A stretch of 64,000 bases of DNA, from positions 26,491,741 through 26,555,740 of the forward strand of contig CM019216.1 of NCBI GenBank assembly GCA_009741485.1, written 5' to 3'. Below are positions 49,001 through 61,941 of the stretch, piece after piece; positions within the stretch are counted from its first letter, which is position 1; the number at the start of each line of letters is the position of its first letter. Position numbers and translations under genes: made by a program. The notes under the pieces are model-generated. The model had not been told where the DNA came from, did no database searches, and worked only from the letters and a program-made list of their open reading frames with translations. This DNA comes from Malurus cyaneus samueli. Its lineage: Eukaryota > Chordata > Aves > Passeriformes > Maluridae.

Positions 49001-52000
49001 CTAAAATTCTCATGGCCAAAAAACATAATAGAAACATTCATAGACTCAGTTAAAGAGATTGTGTTTATGAGTCTGGTTCCCACTGGAAGGAAATATTTTA
49101 AAAATCTCATAAATTTCCATGTGCTATATAATGTGCCATATTTTTGGCTTATTTTGCCAGAAGAAAATGATCACCCTAAAAATTGATGCTCTTAGTATGT
49201 ATTTAAGTCATTCTGAACCACTCCTAGTAGGATGCTTTATCACAGTCATGTGAGTTTGATTTCAAATTCTTTCTTTGAAGTGGTGCACTGTAGAAAAAGC
49301 ATTAATGATCAGTGCCTCTTTTAATCAATAAGTCTTACCTTTGTTTAAAATTATTATATGTGATTATTCCTAATGAGTGTACTTCAGTTGGTGCTGTATT
49401 GATTATTTCCACCTGATTTATTCCAGTAAACTCTGGAAATTCCTGTTTTGATGTAAAGTTTAGAAGTTTGTGTGCAAGAATAATCAGCATGTCATGTATG
49501 TGCATGGAATTCGGTGGGATTTGGGTCAATCCATAAGTGAATTGTCTGATGCTTTCAGAAAGGAAAATACCCAGACCATCTCTTTTCTGACACAAAATGC
49601 CTATATAGGTAGCTTTTCTTCCAGTTATTTACTTTATTAGTAAATGTTCTCTCTCAGTGGTCATTTGTTTGGTATCACAGATTCTATCAGTATTTTGCTC
49701 AGCACTTCTCACACACTAATGAGATGACATATTATTTATTTTTTGGGAAAGGTCAGCCTTCGTCAGTCTAATGTCTGCTTTCAGAGGGATCACAGATGTC
49801 CTGTATAAGATTTGAACACCAGTTTTTCATCAGCTCATTGCTTGTTTAAACTATTCATGGCTTCAGTTGAATAGTGTGTGATAACCCAAACGAAGACTTC
49901 AGTTTCCCAACCTGACATTTTTGGTTGAGTTAAACCTCTGTTGTGTGTACGTTATTGCACTCAGACTGTGGAAGACTTGCTCTCAAATGGGCACAAGTGC
50001 TGCTAGAAACCTCCTCTCTGAGAAACAGAGAACAGAAACAGAAATCGGTGATAAAGAATGGGAAAGGTGTATGAACAAATTAAGTGTTCAGAATGAAGTG
50101 GCTTTAAAGCAAGGATCCAAATTAGGAACAGATTTCAAATTGTCTTGCTGCTGCCTCCAGTGAACAAGTGCTTGATAGAGCCATGTACTGTACCATCATT
50201 TCAGAGCAGTCATGCCTTCTTTGTTGGCCTTTCTTGTACCAGCAAGCTGTGCCTTTTGTCTTCAAATACTTCATTACCCTTTGTCGGGGTAGATAAGGTC
50301 TGCACTATGTTTACTGTATGTTGACCTTGTCCTCTGATTTTCTTGTGGTTTTGACAAACGTGCAGGTGTTCCAGTATAGAACAGCCATTAGCAGAAGTTG
50401 ATGTAGATTCTGCCTGCATAGTGGGATTCCAGTTATTAAGTCTTAGTGACATTACACGGGATTCTATTCTGACAAAATGCAATGACTGCATTTTTTGTTA
50501 TTATGCAGTGGTTTATATCTATGTATTTCTGTTTTATGCATTTATATAAGAGTGATTATATTATGTTTTACATTCAATCTGTTGTCTTGTGCTCTTTTTA
50601 AAGCAATTTATCCTCTTGTGTTCAAATCTGTCCATATTGCTGTTTTGTTTAGTTTTCTACTTGCAAAAGCATGGAAAAATCTGCTTTGTGTGTGGGTATA
50701 CACAGAGGATTTTTCAGAGGAGACTTGCTTTTTCTCTTCTTAGGGAATTAATTTTATGAAGTTTATTCAGTTGTGTTTTATCAAAGGATTCCAACTCAAA
50801 GTTGTTGTAGCTCTCAAATTGGAGTTTAGTTGTTCATTTATAAATATGCAGTAATTGTAATAAAACAAAGGTCACTGCAGAATTCCATTGAGCATTATTT
50901 GCATTCACTGTTAACGAGAAATATAAAATGCTCTTTAGGACAGAGGAAGTTGTACATGATATAAAGTACAAATTTACAAATTATGCATCACTGATTTATG
51001 AATATTTCAGAGTTTGAGCCCTTTCTGATGTTAGTTTAATCTCAAGGGGAAGACAGTCAAATTTTTCAAAGTCATTCTCTGTTTTGTTAATCTTTCAGAG
51101 AAGTTATAAATAAAGTTTTTTTGTCAAATTAATGACACAGTTTTCTGATGGAATAGCCACCATCAGAATTAATAAAAACAATCAGTAATGACAGGCTATG
51201 AGATCCATGTTGTTACTTTGTTTTGCAAAGGCCAAATTATTATCTTTACTCAAGACAAATTCCCCATTCTATCAATATAATTTGGTCTAAATGCAGATTA
51301 GATTAGAAAGAGGTGTGAAACAGTAATAATGTGTTTGTACTACTGAAAGGAAATAATTTCATAATTTTTATTTATAAATTCTTTTTCTCCCTTCCTGTAG
51401 TTTTACTTTTCAAACCATCCTTGACATTTGGTGGAGTGAAGCACATGTACTTTAACGAAAACTCAATTACATAACTTCTTGCTGCATTTCTTTCAGTTTC
51501 AGATGGTTAGTCTGTCTCCGTGTGCTTTATTTCAGTCTCTTTTTCATTATTTTGAGAGGGGAAAAAAGGCATATGATGCACTCAAATTAGTATTTCTTTG
51601 ATGGTGCTGAAAATGTGTGCAACTGAAATTTGGAAGCAAGCTGTTTTCAGTTATGAAGTTCAAATTTTATTTGTATCTCCTAGAAATGGCTGAAAGCACA
51701 ACAAAAGTATAAAATATGAAAGCATCCATTTTTTGGTAGGTCGATAGAAAATTGTTGACAATGGGGAGAACATGTCACCCACTTTTGGGCAATTTTCACG
51801 AATCCGCTCTCTTGAATTCTTCAGGAGAAGAAAAGTATTAATAAAGTATTTTGGGGGCTGACTAGTACCTATTGTCCTTCATGTACTGCTAGCTTGTTCA
51901 TCAGTTTTGTAGGGATACACCTTACGTTAAGTGAGAATTTGTTGACCATTGTCACCAACTGAGGTGTGGCATAACAAGTTGCTTATGAAATCTGAGGTCC

Positions 52001-55000
52001 CATTGTGGTTTTACTCCTTTCCCTTTGCTGAGTTATGTTAGTATGCTGGCTGAGCAGAGAACTGTTCACCTTAGGTTTCTTAATTGGATGAACTTGATGT
52101 TGGGCAAGTGTGCTGTAAGGACCCAGCTAAGCCTCCACTGGAACCAAAGAATGGCACAAGAAAGAGCTGGGGAGAAGCAGTGATGTTGGTTCAGCAGAGT
52201 TTAGATTTGCTTAGGGAAAAAAGTCTATCAAGAAGTGGTGGATGCACACTACCCTTGCCTGCTGTTTTGGACATTTTAGCAGCCAATTATATAATGTTGT
52301 GTTTCTAGGCAGCTGTACCATGTTTGATTACAGTATTACTGGCAGATCCTTCAAAATAGAGTCCAAGATACATGTTTATCCAGGGCTTCCCACTGACCAT
52401 TAAAGCGTGGTGCAGATTGCTGTGAAAGGGTGCACAGGGCGCTTGGGGATAAGTCAGCAAAGCCTTTGTAGCTCATTCCAGTAGTGCAGTTAGAAAGGGT
52501 TTAAATTACAGATTAGAGAATCAGATAATCTAATTCATGCTATTTATTGGTTATGAGAATTAATATTGCACATTCTTTGTGTAAGAATACTTTTTCCTGA
52601 CAGGCTTTTTGGAAAATCTGAAGTCTGAATGTTTCATGTGAAATATTTCTTTGAATCCTAAATAGTTCAAATTTTTTAATAGTGTTTGCTTCTCTATCCT
52701 ATTCTTTTCATTTCCTTCTTTGCTGTACAAGTAGAAGATTTCAATTGTCTGCAAAGCTGGGCACTTCAGCCTGAACTGTAACAAGCTGTGTTTTTATCCT
52801 TGGAAGTGTTTTGTTTGTTCTGTGGCATTGGCCAGTATCTGCAGTGGTTGGCAAACACACAGCTGCTCCACACTTCTGTATTTGAAGGTTGATAGATGTG
52901 CTTCACACTGACACAGGAGAGGAGGAAAAATGTTCAGCACTGCAGGTGTAATGTGAGTACACAGCCTTGTCCAGCTGGTCTGTCTGCATCAAATGTCCGG
53001 GAATTCACTAATAATACAGAGAGTATCATCAAGTTTCACTCTCCTTGGAAAGGAGGAAGGTGCCAAGGCTGGGATATTAGCCAATCCCAGCAACTGATAA
53101 AGTTGTGAGAGTTACATACAGGGCCGTAGGGCTTCAGTGGATTTTGCTATTATTTAGGTTCATAGATGCAATAGATATTGGTTATACCCCTTGAAGCAGA
53201 ACTAAACTCAGAAAAGCTTGATGGTTATTGTCCTGGGAGGGTTTAATGTACCTAAAAATAACTGGAGCCTGCTCTGGAACTGGTGTTTTCCTCTCATAAA
53301 TGAATGTTCAAATTATTAAATAGTCACTGAATTTTTACTATTTTCATGAAAATTGGAGTAGCTTCATATTTGGGGAAAATCAAGAATATTCCTATTCCTT
53401 GACCAGACAGAAGCTTCTGAGAAGCAGAGCCCCTGAGTCCAGATTGCTCTAAGTGCTGGAATTGCTCCAGTTGTTTACAGGGCATTCGGGTCTGGGTTGG
53501 TGGTTTGTGCACAGAAGATTATAAAAGGAGGGTGCCCCTGTGAAAGGAGCGTGTCATCTCTGGTGGTGTCTTGTGCCAAATTTGGTCAAGCTGGTATGAT
53601 CCCAGACCACCTTTTGGATTAACTCTGCCCAGGAGTTTGCTGCTTCTCCAGTGAGGCAGCACCCAGCCCCTTGTGTGCACCTTGCCTTATGGCTCTTAAG
53701 CACCAGCAGGTGTGGGCTGCCCTGGGGTCAGCATTTTGGAGGCCCCCATTGTGAATGTGGGCCTTGAAAGTGATGGTGAGGCATGAGAGCTTGTTTGATT
53801 TCTTTTGTGAATGCATTTTGATGGTTCTATGCCTCAGTTCCTTTGCCCGCAGTGTTGTTACAAGAGTGCTGCCCCGTCTTCTGGTGACACTATAAAAATA
53901 AGTACATCAAAGTTTTGTTTGGCAATCAGCATCACACATTTACCTAGAATATATAGATTATACCATTGTTGCTAAACCTGAAGGGCTTTTTTTTTTCCCT
54001 CATAGTTCTGATGAAAATCAAATCTACCAAATCAAATCCAACAACCTGAATATTTTCTGGTGGTTGAAGTGAAAGTGTGAGTTCATTCATTGTTTTGCAG
54101 ATGAAATAGATGAAAAGAAAGAAGGACTCTAACTTTTATCTACCAGTTCATGTTTTTAAGCTTTTGGATAATGGATTTTTGTCCATATGAAATATGGAGC
54201 TTTGCAAAAATTAGGTTTTAGTCCAGTAGCGTAATATGTACAGTAACTTTACAATAACTGAATTTCTAGAATAAATAAGACATGACGGGGTATCCAAGCG
54301 TGCCAAGATGTAGCATCTAAATATTTTCCAGACATGACTAAATTCCTGCTTTTGTGTTCATTTGTACATAAATAAACTCATTGAATCAACATCATTATTC
54401 ATGTAAATAGGATTTAATTAAAAGCAGGTTTGCTGGTAAATGCCCTCAATTGAAGATGTGAGTTCCTGAAATATATCTAATCAATATTAGAACAGGAAAC
54501 CATTATTTTATGATTAAAAGTATTTTCTCTGAATATTATTTTAAAATAATCTGAACAACAATATTAAATTGCAATAAAACAAATCAATAAATATCAATAA
54601 TAAGAATTAATTTACTGTGTATAGACTGCCTTACATAAATTCCATAAATATTCTTTGCTTTCATTATCCTAGAACCCGGTTTTGACTAGTTCCCTGATCT
54701 GCACTGCTTTGGTTGATTATCAGTGTATTATTCGTTAGCTCTGGGATCCCCAAAGCCATCTTTTGCCTTTCACTGGCCCTTCCAAGCCTGTGCTCCCTGC
54801 ACTGCACTCACTGTCTCCTGCTTGGACACTTCTGTTCCCAGAGCATTCTCTTCACCAGGACTGTGCTTTTTTGCACTGCACTGTTGTGCTGGGGTAAAAT
54901 AGGTGCATCATTCTGTACAGAATAACTGTTTGTTGCTACCCTCTCTGAAAAGAATATGGTGGTACGAAGATAAGCAAAAGTTAAACAAATCAGGCAATAG

Positions 55001-58000
55001 CTGTCTGGTCATTAAACAAGCTAAACAAAGCTTCAGGAAGAACAAAACAAGTTCAGACAATATTTGACATGCCCTGAGGTCTTTTAATGGCAATTGCAGT
55101 GCTGTAGTTATTGTGATACAGGGCTAGACTAAAATACATTTAGAATCATGAAGAATGGCAGTGGTTATCATCATTGTAATTTTTTTCCCTTTTGTGGAAT
55201 GTGCCCAGAAACTACCATAGAATTTGTTGCAAAATTTTAGCATCCTAAGATGTGCATCTTTTTTTGCTAGATGAAAAAAAAAACAAAAAAAACCAGGAAT
55301 GTCACGTTGATTTATATTTGACAAATGGTATCACAGTAGACACATCTGAAGAAAAATAATAATCTCTTTAGAAGCACTTGGCTGATACTTCGCTAGGACT
55401 GACACAATTGTGGTAGAAATAGATACTTTTTACTTCTTGTTTTTGGGTAAATTTGGGGTTGTATTTATCTCTAGAGTATCAGTCTGAACACAAAGTTGAC
55501 ACTCATTTGAGATGACAGCCTCTGTCAGGGAGTTCTTCCTAAGAAGAAGGCATTAAATTATGAAGTTTTGGAAGATGATATTTATTATAATATGAGCTGT
55601 GGAAGAATATGTGCCCCTAAAGGACATCAGGGTAAACAGTAGAGGTTATAAAAAGATGTAACAGAAAGATCATCTTAAAAACAGAATTATAATTTAATCA
55701 GATGTCGTGAGAACTGCAGAAACAAGCAGGCAGGATGTTTTGGCAATCTACTGAAACATTGTCTAGCCATGGGTAGGTTTCAGAGGTTTGTAACTGCCAT
55801 TTTAAAAAACCCTAACTAAATATCTTCCAGTAGTACTGTGGCATAATTTCACATGATTTTTTATGTATCTAAGGTCTCTTTTCCACTGTGTGTATACTTC
55901 AACCCTGGTATTTCACTTCAAACAGCTCGGTATAGAAAACCATAGAAAATCACTTTACATTGAAATCAGCGTGGATATTTTCAATGATCTGGTTTCTACT
56001 ATTCTGGCTAAGACTGATCTCAAAAAATGCAAGGTTATTTTTTTGCTAGCAGTGCAGAATGTTGTGAATTGCATAGCCCTATGAACAGATCTTTGTTGCA
56101 TGTCTGATACCAACCAAGGATTAAGAAGTCTTCTGCAGTCTTTCATCACAGCTCAGTTACCATTACAAGTCCTGAGCTTACGTTTCATGATTGCTTACAA
56201 TATTTTTACATTTTGAAGGCAAATACTGTTAATGAAAAGTGATCTTTTCCTGCCAAATTGAGGAGTGTCATGGGTGTATTCTGAAGAAAAGTCTATGCAG
56301 ATATTTACCTGGAGAAAATGAGATCTTAAATCGACTGAAAATGTGAAAATTTAGAAGGTATTTTTTGTTTTATATGGATTACTTCAAAATGCATAAGTAA
56401 ATGAAACAATGGTAAATAGACATAGGATACACTGGAAATTTCTTTAGGAAAAAATAGTGGAGGTGCTGGATCTCTTCTATTGAAAGATTCTGTTGCGATT
56501 CTGTGACACCAAGGTAGTGTCTGGTGCTGTGATATAGTAGGGAATTCTGCCATTTCAGGACAGGGATCCTTTTGGCACGCAGTTAAAAGACTCCCGGTAT
56601 TCTTCTTTGTTCCTTTGGCAGACACACATTGCTCATGGTAGCAGTGATGTGCTGGCGAAGACACAAAGTGCTGTGTTGATCAGAGAATACATTATGTGCA
56701 TGCTAACTTGAAGGATGATCACACACTGTTCCTCTCATAAGACAGACCCTCAGGCCACAAAGTCCATTTCAGCGTATTTGGTATTTTTAACTTGTAGTTC
56801 TCTGTTAGAAATTGTCACATTGCCCCAGTGGAGCTCACAGCTAAATGGTGAGCGGGCTTCTTGGTTTGCAGCTCCTAACAGGAGGTTTATACATACCTAA
56901 GCTTCCCTTGAAATTATACTGGCTCTGAGCATGTTTTTTTATTTTTTTACCCCTTTGGTCTCCCTGTGCTTTGTCTTGTGTCTTGGTTGTTAGCTCTTTA
57001 CATTATTCTTTCAGCTAAACCCCTCAGATTTCCCAGAAGCTTGCACTTTCACAGAGCTCCAGTCTTATTAGTACTCTAAGCTTACAGTTTATCACGTCTG
57101 GGGCATAAAACAGGTGAAGTAAACAAACACAGAAGGAATTAGAAATGAAAAACCCTGAAAACAGAACAAAAACCAGCCTTTATTTCAGCTAGCCTGAGAA
57201 GTTTACAGGCTTTTACAAAGTAATAGAATCCCTGCATTTAATCCCCTGATTTTTTTTCCTTATCACTCCAGTCGAAACCAGTTGAAGTTGCTGAAGAGTC
57301 CAGTATTCCCAGCTTTATGCTCTGCTTTGTGCATGATTCCTCTGTGTTACAGATTCTCAGCAAATCTGTTTCTTTTCTCCCATTGCCCTTTGCCATCTGC
57401 TTCCACTGGTTTTCTCCATTGGTTTTATGCACCAGAAAGGTTTCAGTCACAAAAGGCAGGATATGCCATCCAGTCCATGCCCCATTCATTTCTGCAAGTT
57501 CTGTTACTGCTCTGATGGTAGAGTGTAGGCAACCAAATTGCAGTGGGCTGACTGGGATGTGAATTAAATGTGTATGTGTCTCACAGCCTAGTGTTCCCTC
57601 GGTCAGGAATCACTTTAACCGCCAGCACATGGTGCGGTTTGCTCTGAGCAGCTTCTGCCGACCCCATAAATCTTGCTTTGTTATTTCTTGCAGTGCTGTA
57701 GTTTCACAGGAATAGCAGAAACTACTGACACTTAACACGAGCCCTTTGCCTGCTAGTGAGAGCAGTATCCCAGAAAAGAGAAGACAAGGGCTTACGTTTC
57801 CTCAGGCTAAGTATAACCACGAACTAGCATCTCCTCCTCCTTAAGAGATCCTTTAAGTAGCATATTTATATGTGAAACGTATATTCTTCTTATTCTGTAT
57901 CTGGCATTTTTTAAAAAAAAGCCGAAAGTCTTTGGGGTCAGCTCAGTACTCTCTCATATATATAGCATTTCCCAAGAGTATGTGGAGGTTTGGTGATCAG

Positions 58001-59699
58001 CAGGTCGTGTCCTTTTTTCTGTCACACAGCAGTGTTCACCTAGGTCCCTCAAAGAGGGAACAAAGTGCAGTGTGCAGTCCTGGCAGCCTTTATTTAGGCC
58101 CACTGGGAGCAGGAATGTCGCCACACAGGTGCTAATTTCAGGTCATCTGCGCCACTTGCTTGAAATGAAGCTTTCAGTTCTGCTCAGACCTCTTTTAAGA
58201 GGTATCTAGACCGTGTGCAAATATCGTGAGTTAATCCATTTGCAGTAACCTTGAAGATTCTAATGATGTTGCTTGTCAAGCTTTGCTTGTGTTAGTATTT
58301 AGTGTCTGCTGATGTCAGAAGGATTGAAGGGAAGAAGGTTAGTCAGAGAGTCTTTCATGTTCTCTGGTTTTGGGTTCATATCAATTTAAGCACAAGAGCT
58401 ACTAGGAAGAGCTACACAATCTCCTAAAGATGAAATTTTCAGTGAAATTTCCAGATTTTTTTTTTTATAGCAAGCATTAATTTCTGGGTTGGTATAGAAG
58501 CACAGTTACAAGCTAGTTGGTCATTAGTGTAAGACAAAGATACAGGTGTTATTTAATAAAAATTTTATTTTTCTAATTGCAGTTGTTTCACTATCACAAA
58601 TAATTACTACATTTTTAATAGGTCTGTCATGGGTAAATGCACTGAAGTCTACTGAAATCTAACAATACCCTAATCTAAATGACATAAGTCTCTGAAATCA
58701 CATGAATTATAGACAACATGGAAATACTTTCATGTGTGAGTACAAATGGGCAACAAATGAAATAGATTAAACAGATGAAACAGATTAAAACAAATAGTTC
58801 AGTGTATGTTGTACAATTTCTGGTTTAAATTATGAATAATAAACCACGCTATAAGCTCAGAGAAATGGAAATATTGTCTACACAGAGACATCATTTACAA
58901 TTTCACTTGGAGGACCTAGGAGATCAGAAACCATTGAAATAAGTGCTTTTTTTACCACAGAATAATACTCTTGTTACTTCAAGCCCACTGTGTGCAATAT
59001 CATGGAAATTCTTTAGACTGTCCCCTGGATTTTTATGGGATTGTCTCTGTTTGGTTTGAGGATTATGGCATGTTAAATACTGTTAGGAGAGAGTAATCCA
59101 TGTGGGCTGGTTGTCACCTCTGCCAAAGAAACAGATGGACTGATGACCTTTTCAGGGTGATGTTAGATCTATGTGCTTTTGACTGGCAATGGTGCTGGGA
59201 GCACTCTTGTGCTCAAAGCTGTCTTTATTCACTTAATCTTCATTTTTATTACTGAATAGCTGTTCAGGTTTTTTTTTAAGAAAATGCTCTAAATTACCCC
59301 TTAATTTTTTTAGTCACCCTGTCTCTGACACATTGCCACAGATAAAGTTGCCATAACTCTCCCAGGTGAACAATCAGTAGCATGAATCTTGAATCCTGGC
59401 CAGATATCATACATAAATGTCTTTGTCCACACAGGTGTCCCCTACGACCTTTGAGCGCACATTTCTGTTCTCCAAGAATTTTCATTTTTGTGTACATCAC
59501 TCATTTGTCACATGATGTGCAGAGCCACACGGGACTCAGTTGTATAGTCCAAACAATTACGTGTTCCCTTAATGTAGAAATGCATGGTAACCTGGAAAAA
59601 AAATCAATTCCATCTCATTGAGAAATATGCAGTTAAAATGTTTAAATAGATTTCCTGATGTCATTAAACTAAATTTACTTTTTCCTGAATTTTTGGACT
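46071..59699 (+). other. ADGRB3: Long ADGRB3 intron, AT-rich part
   Basis: No second coding exon is visible; the next expected domains (thrombospondin repeats) do not appear in any frame. Holds T-runs, a 200-codon open frame at 47,404-48,006 of doubtful meaning, and a GC-richer patch at 53,450-53,880 with a TATAAAA. The rest is unremarkable. Confidence 0.7.
47764..47794. repeat. Poly-T run in the long ADGRB3 intron
   Basis: About 25 consecutive T. It supplies a Phe run to an otherwise unrecognised open frame at 47,404-48,006. Confidence 0.9.
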
Positions 59700-59949
59700 T
59701 TCTTATTCCAGTATCTCTGCATTAGATTATTTCTTACATTTTTGCAAAAATTGTTAATACACAGCTATAAAAAGGCAATTTATGCCTTGACCAATAAGTC
59801 TGAGAATTTTATGAGAAAAAGAGTGTCTTGATATCTGAGGCTACCCTCAACCATTTTAGCCCTAATAAAATAAATTAATAAAATGCTGGTGTTCTTTGCA
59901 GCAGTTCTATTTCTCCATTTAGAAAAAAGATGTTTGTAAATATAGCAGT

Positions 59950-60112
59950 TTTACTTTTTTTTTTTGTTTGTTTGTTCGTTTTGTTGCTGGTTTGTTTGGG
60001 GCTTTTTGTGGGTTTTTTGTTTGGTTTGGTTTTTTGTTTGGTTGGTTTTTTTTTTTTTTTGTTTGTTTTTTGTTTGTTTTTGGTTTTTGTTGAGTTTTTT
60101 CTTTTTTTTTTT
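59950..60112. repeat. T/G low-complexity tract in the left palindrome arm
   Basis: Around 160 bases made almost only of T and G on this strand (TTTG, TTTTG and TTGG units), with its A/C complement at 63,599-63,752. It probably grew by slippage. It explains open frames rich in Phe/Val/Cys or Lys/Asn/Gln on either strand, which are not genes. Confidence 0.9.
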
Positions 60113-60599
60113 TAGATTCTGCTCTGAATGGGTATATACTAAAGTTAGAATTAGGTAACCTCTGGAAAATATTGATAAGTAAGGTTGGAAGCTTGAATGA
60201 TTTACAACATCAGCTGGGTGAGAACAGTCAGCTGGACTATCTTTTTTATGGCAAGTGAGCATCTAGAACTGAAGCAATCCCTGGAAGATCATGTAAGAGT
60301 CCATATTCACGATTTTGTTGTGTTTTAGCATTCCCCTGGTGTGATGTGGTGCACAGGATTCAGATATTGAGCACTCACAGAAGACAAGAGCTCAAGTTGT
60401 CCAACTTATGGCTGAGATATCTTAATATATGAATGCATATTAAGATGTTGGGGTTCTTTCATATTTGAGAGTAGCTCACTGTGTTCATATAACCAGATGT
60501 AATATTAAACTGAAGAGACTTTAAGGTTGGTACCTTAAGGCCAACACTTTACTTTTAGACCTATTTTGTGAATAGATTAAAAAATATTTTTCAAATTGT

Positions 60600-60685
60600 A
60601 TGAAAAAGACGCATAGGTAAATTTAGGTTGGAAGGGTTCTGATGGTCATATAGTCAAATCCCTGGCTCAGGCTGAAATTAATTGA
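60600..60685 (-). mobile_element. CR1 LINE 3' end fragment, antisense, in the left arm
   Basis: Holds the reverse complement of the avian CR1 tail (AGGTTGGAAGGGTTCTGATG followed by a TCAAATCCCTGG-like segment). The same piece occurs mirrored at 63,046-63,104. Its presence in both arms means the inverted duplication happened after this insertion. Confidence 0.6.
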
Positions 60686-61815
60686 GTTATATATTTATTT
60701 CAGTCTTCTCTTTGGTTCACTTTGAGGTTGCTTTGATCCATAATAGTTTGTACATATGTCAGGATTCAGCAAATAACCAGACCCATAATCGAATCTAGTG
60801 TATATGTTGTCTATGAATTTTGTTGTACCTGTCAGTCACTGTAATGGACCATGGTTTTTTTTAGTTATTCTTGATCATGCTTCGGGTTGTAATATTGTAA
60901 TTATCAGAAAAGTGACCTAAACCACAATGACAGTGTTCAGAACAGCCAAAATAGTTTATCTGAAGAACAGCTAATAAAAAATTCCAGAGAAAGGTTTCCA
61001 AAAATGACTGGCCATGTCATCCTTAATGTATAGCTTTTTGAAACAGGATTTGGTATTTAGCAAGTCTAGGTTCAGTGTTGCCAAGAGGTTGCATTAAAAA
61101 AAAAATAATAGTTTCTTACAGTATTTTACATCATTCACACGAAGTGAGGCATGTTTGTGTGCCTTCCTTCTTGCTTGTGATATGTCACAGCTGTACGGGG
61201 CTGTTGGTAGCTTCTGGCACTGAAAGACAAGATAAGGAATCACTATTGAATAGTGCTCTGGAAAGGGGAAAGAGAAGAGGCAGCCAGACAAGAATATTCG
61301 AAGTTAAAGCTTGTAGGGCAAAGATAAGGCAGCATAAAAAGAGAAATGGATTAATGCTAGCCAAAGGGGTTAAGATAATAAGGATTTTCTAACAACATCA
61401 TAGGGAAAAAACAAATACCAAAAAGACTGAAAAGGATGATAATAATCTTATTTAAAATATCTGAGTTTAAAAGCTTCTTTTTAGGATTGAGAAATTAAAG
61501 GTGATTGTAGAACAATTAAAAAGTAAGAAGAAATTGACAAACAAGAAATAGGGTCATATGTGAGATATGTGAATATGCAACAATACAGTGGTACAGGGAA
61601 TGTGTATTATAGACTCTTGAAGTAAATAAATAACATAGGATTGTATAATCATCTAATATTTAACAACAAAGTAGTTAACTTCAGTGTTCTAAGAATCCAG
61701 TTTCTAGACTAGTAAAACTTTTAAAAGATCCTGAAAGGATATCACTTGTGAAATTAACAAAATGTTATTAATGATAATGTCTTTCTGTATTAACTTTATT
61801 CTAATACTATAAATT

Positions 61816-61941
61816 CGCTTTTAAATGCATGAAAATCTAAACCAATATATTAATTTCTAAAATATGAGCAACATCCATAAATTCTAATTTAATACTTTCA
61901 TTTACCAATTTTACCACTCCCCCCCAAAAAAGCTGTGTAAT
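61816..61941. other. Unpaired spacer at the centre of the palindrome
   Basis: About 126 bp of AT-rich DNA between the two arms, including a short C7A6 run near 61,919-61,931. It has no visible self-complementarity to the arms. In RNA it would be the loop of a hairpin with stems longer than 2 kb. Confidence 0.85.

Larger units (their letters stand above)
59700..61815 (+). repeat. Left arm of a large inverted repeat
   Basis: This arm reads, as reverse complement, along 61,942-64,000. Matching landmarks span its whole length: CAGTATCTCTGCATTAG at 59,709-59,725 pairs with 63,975-63,991, and the GT-rich tract at 59,950-60,112 pairs with the CA-rich tract at 63,599-63,752. A degraded CR1 piece at 60,620-60,680 pairs with 63,046-63,104, and CACTTGTGAAATTAAC near 61,743 pairs with the region near 61,995. 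By eye, identity is in the mid-90s percent, with both substitutions and small indels. Frames such as that encoding MLTCHKKDSPADC appear in both arms. No gene is recognised in it. Confidence 0.95.
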
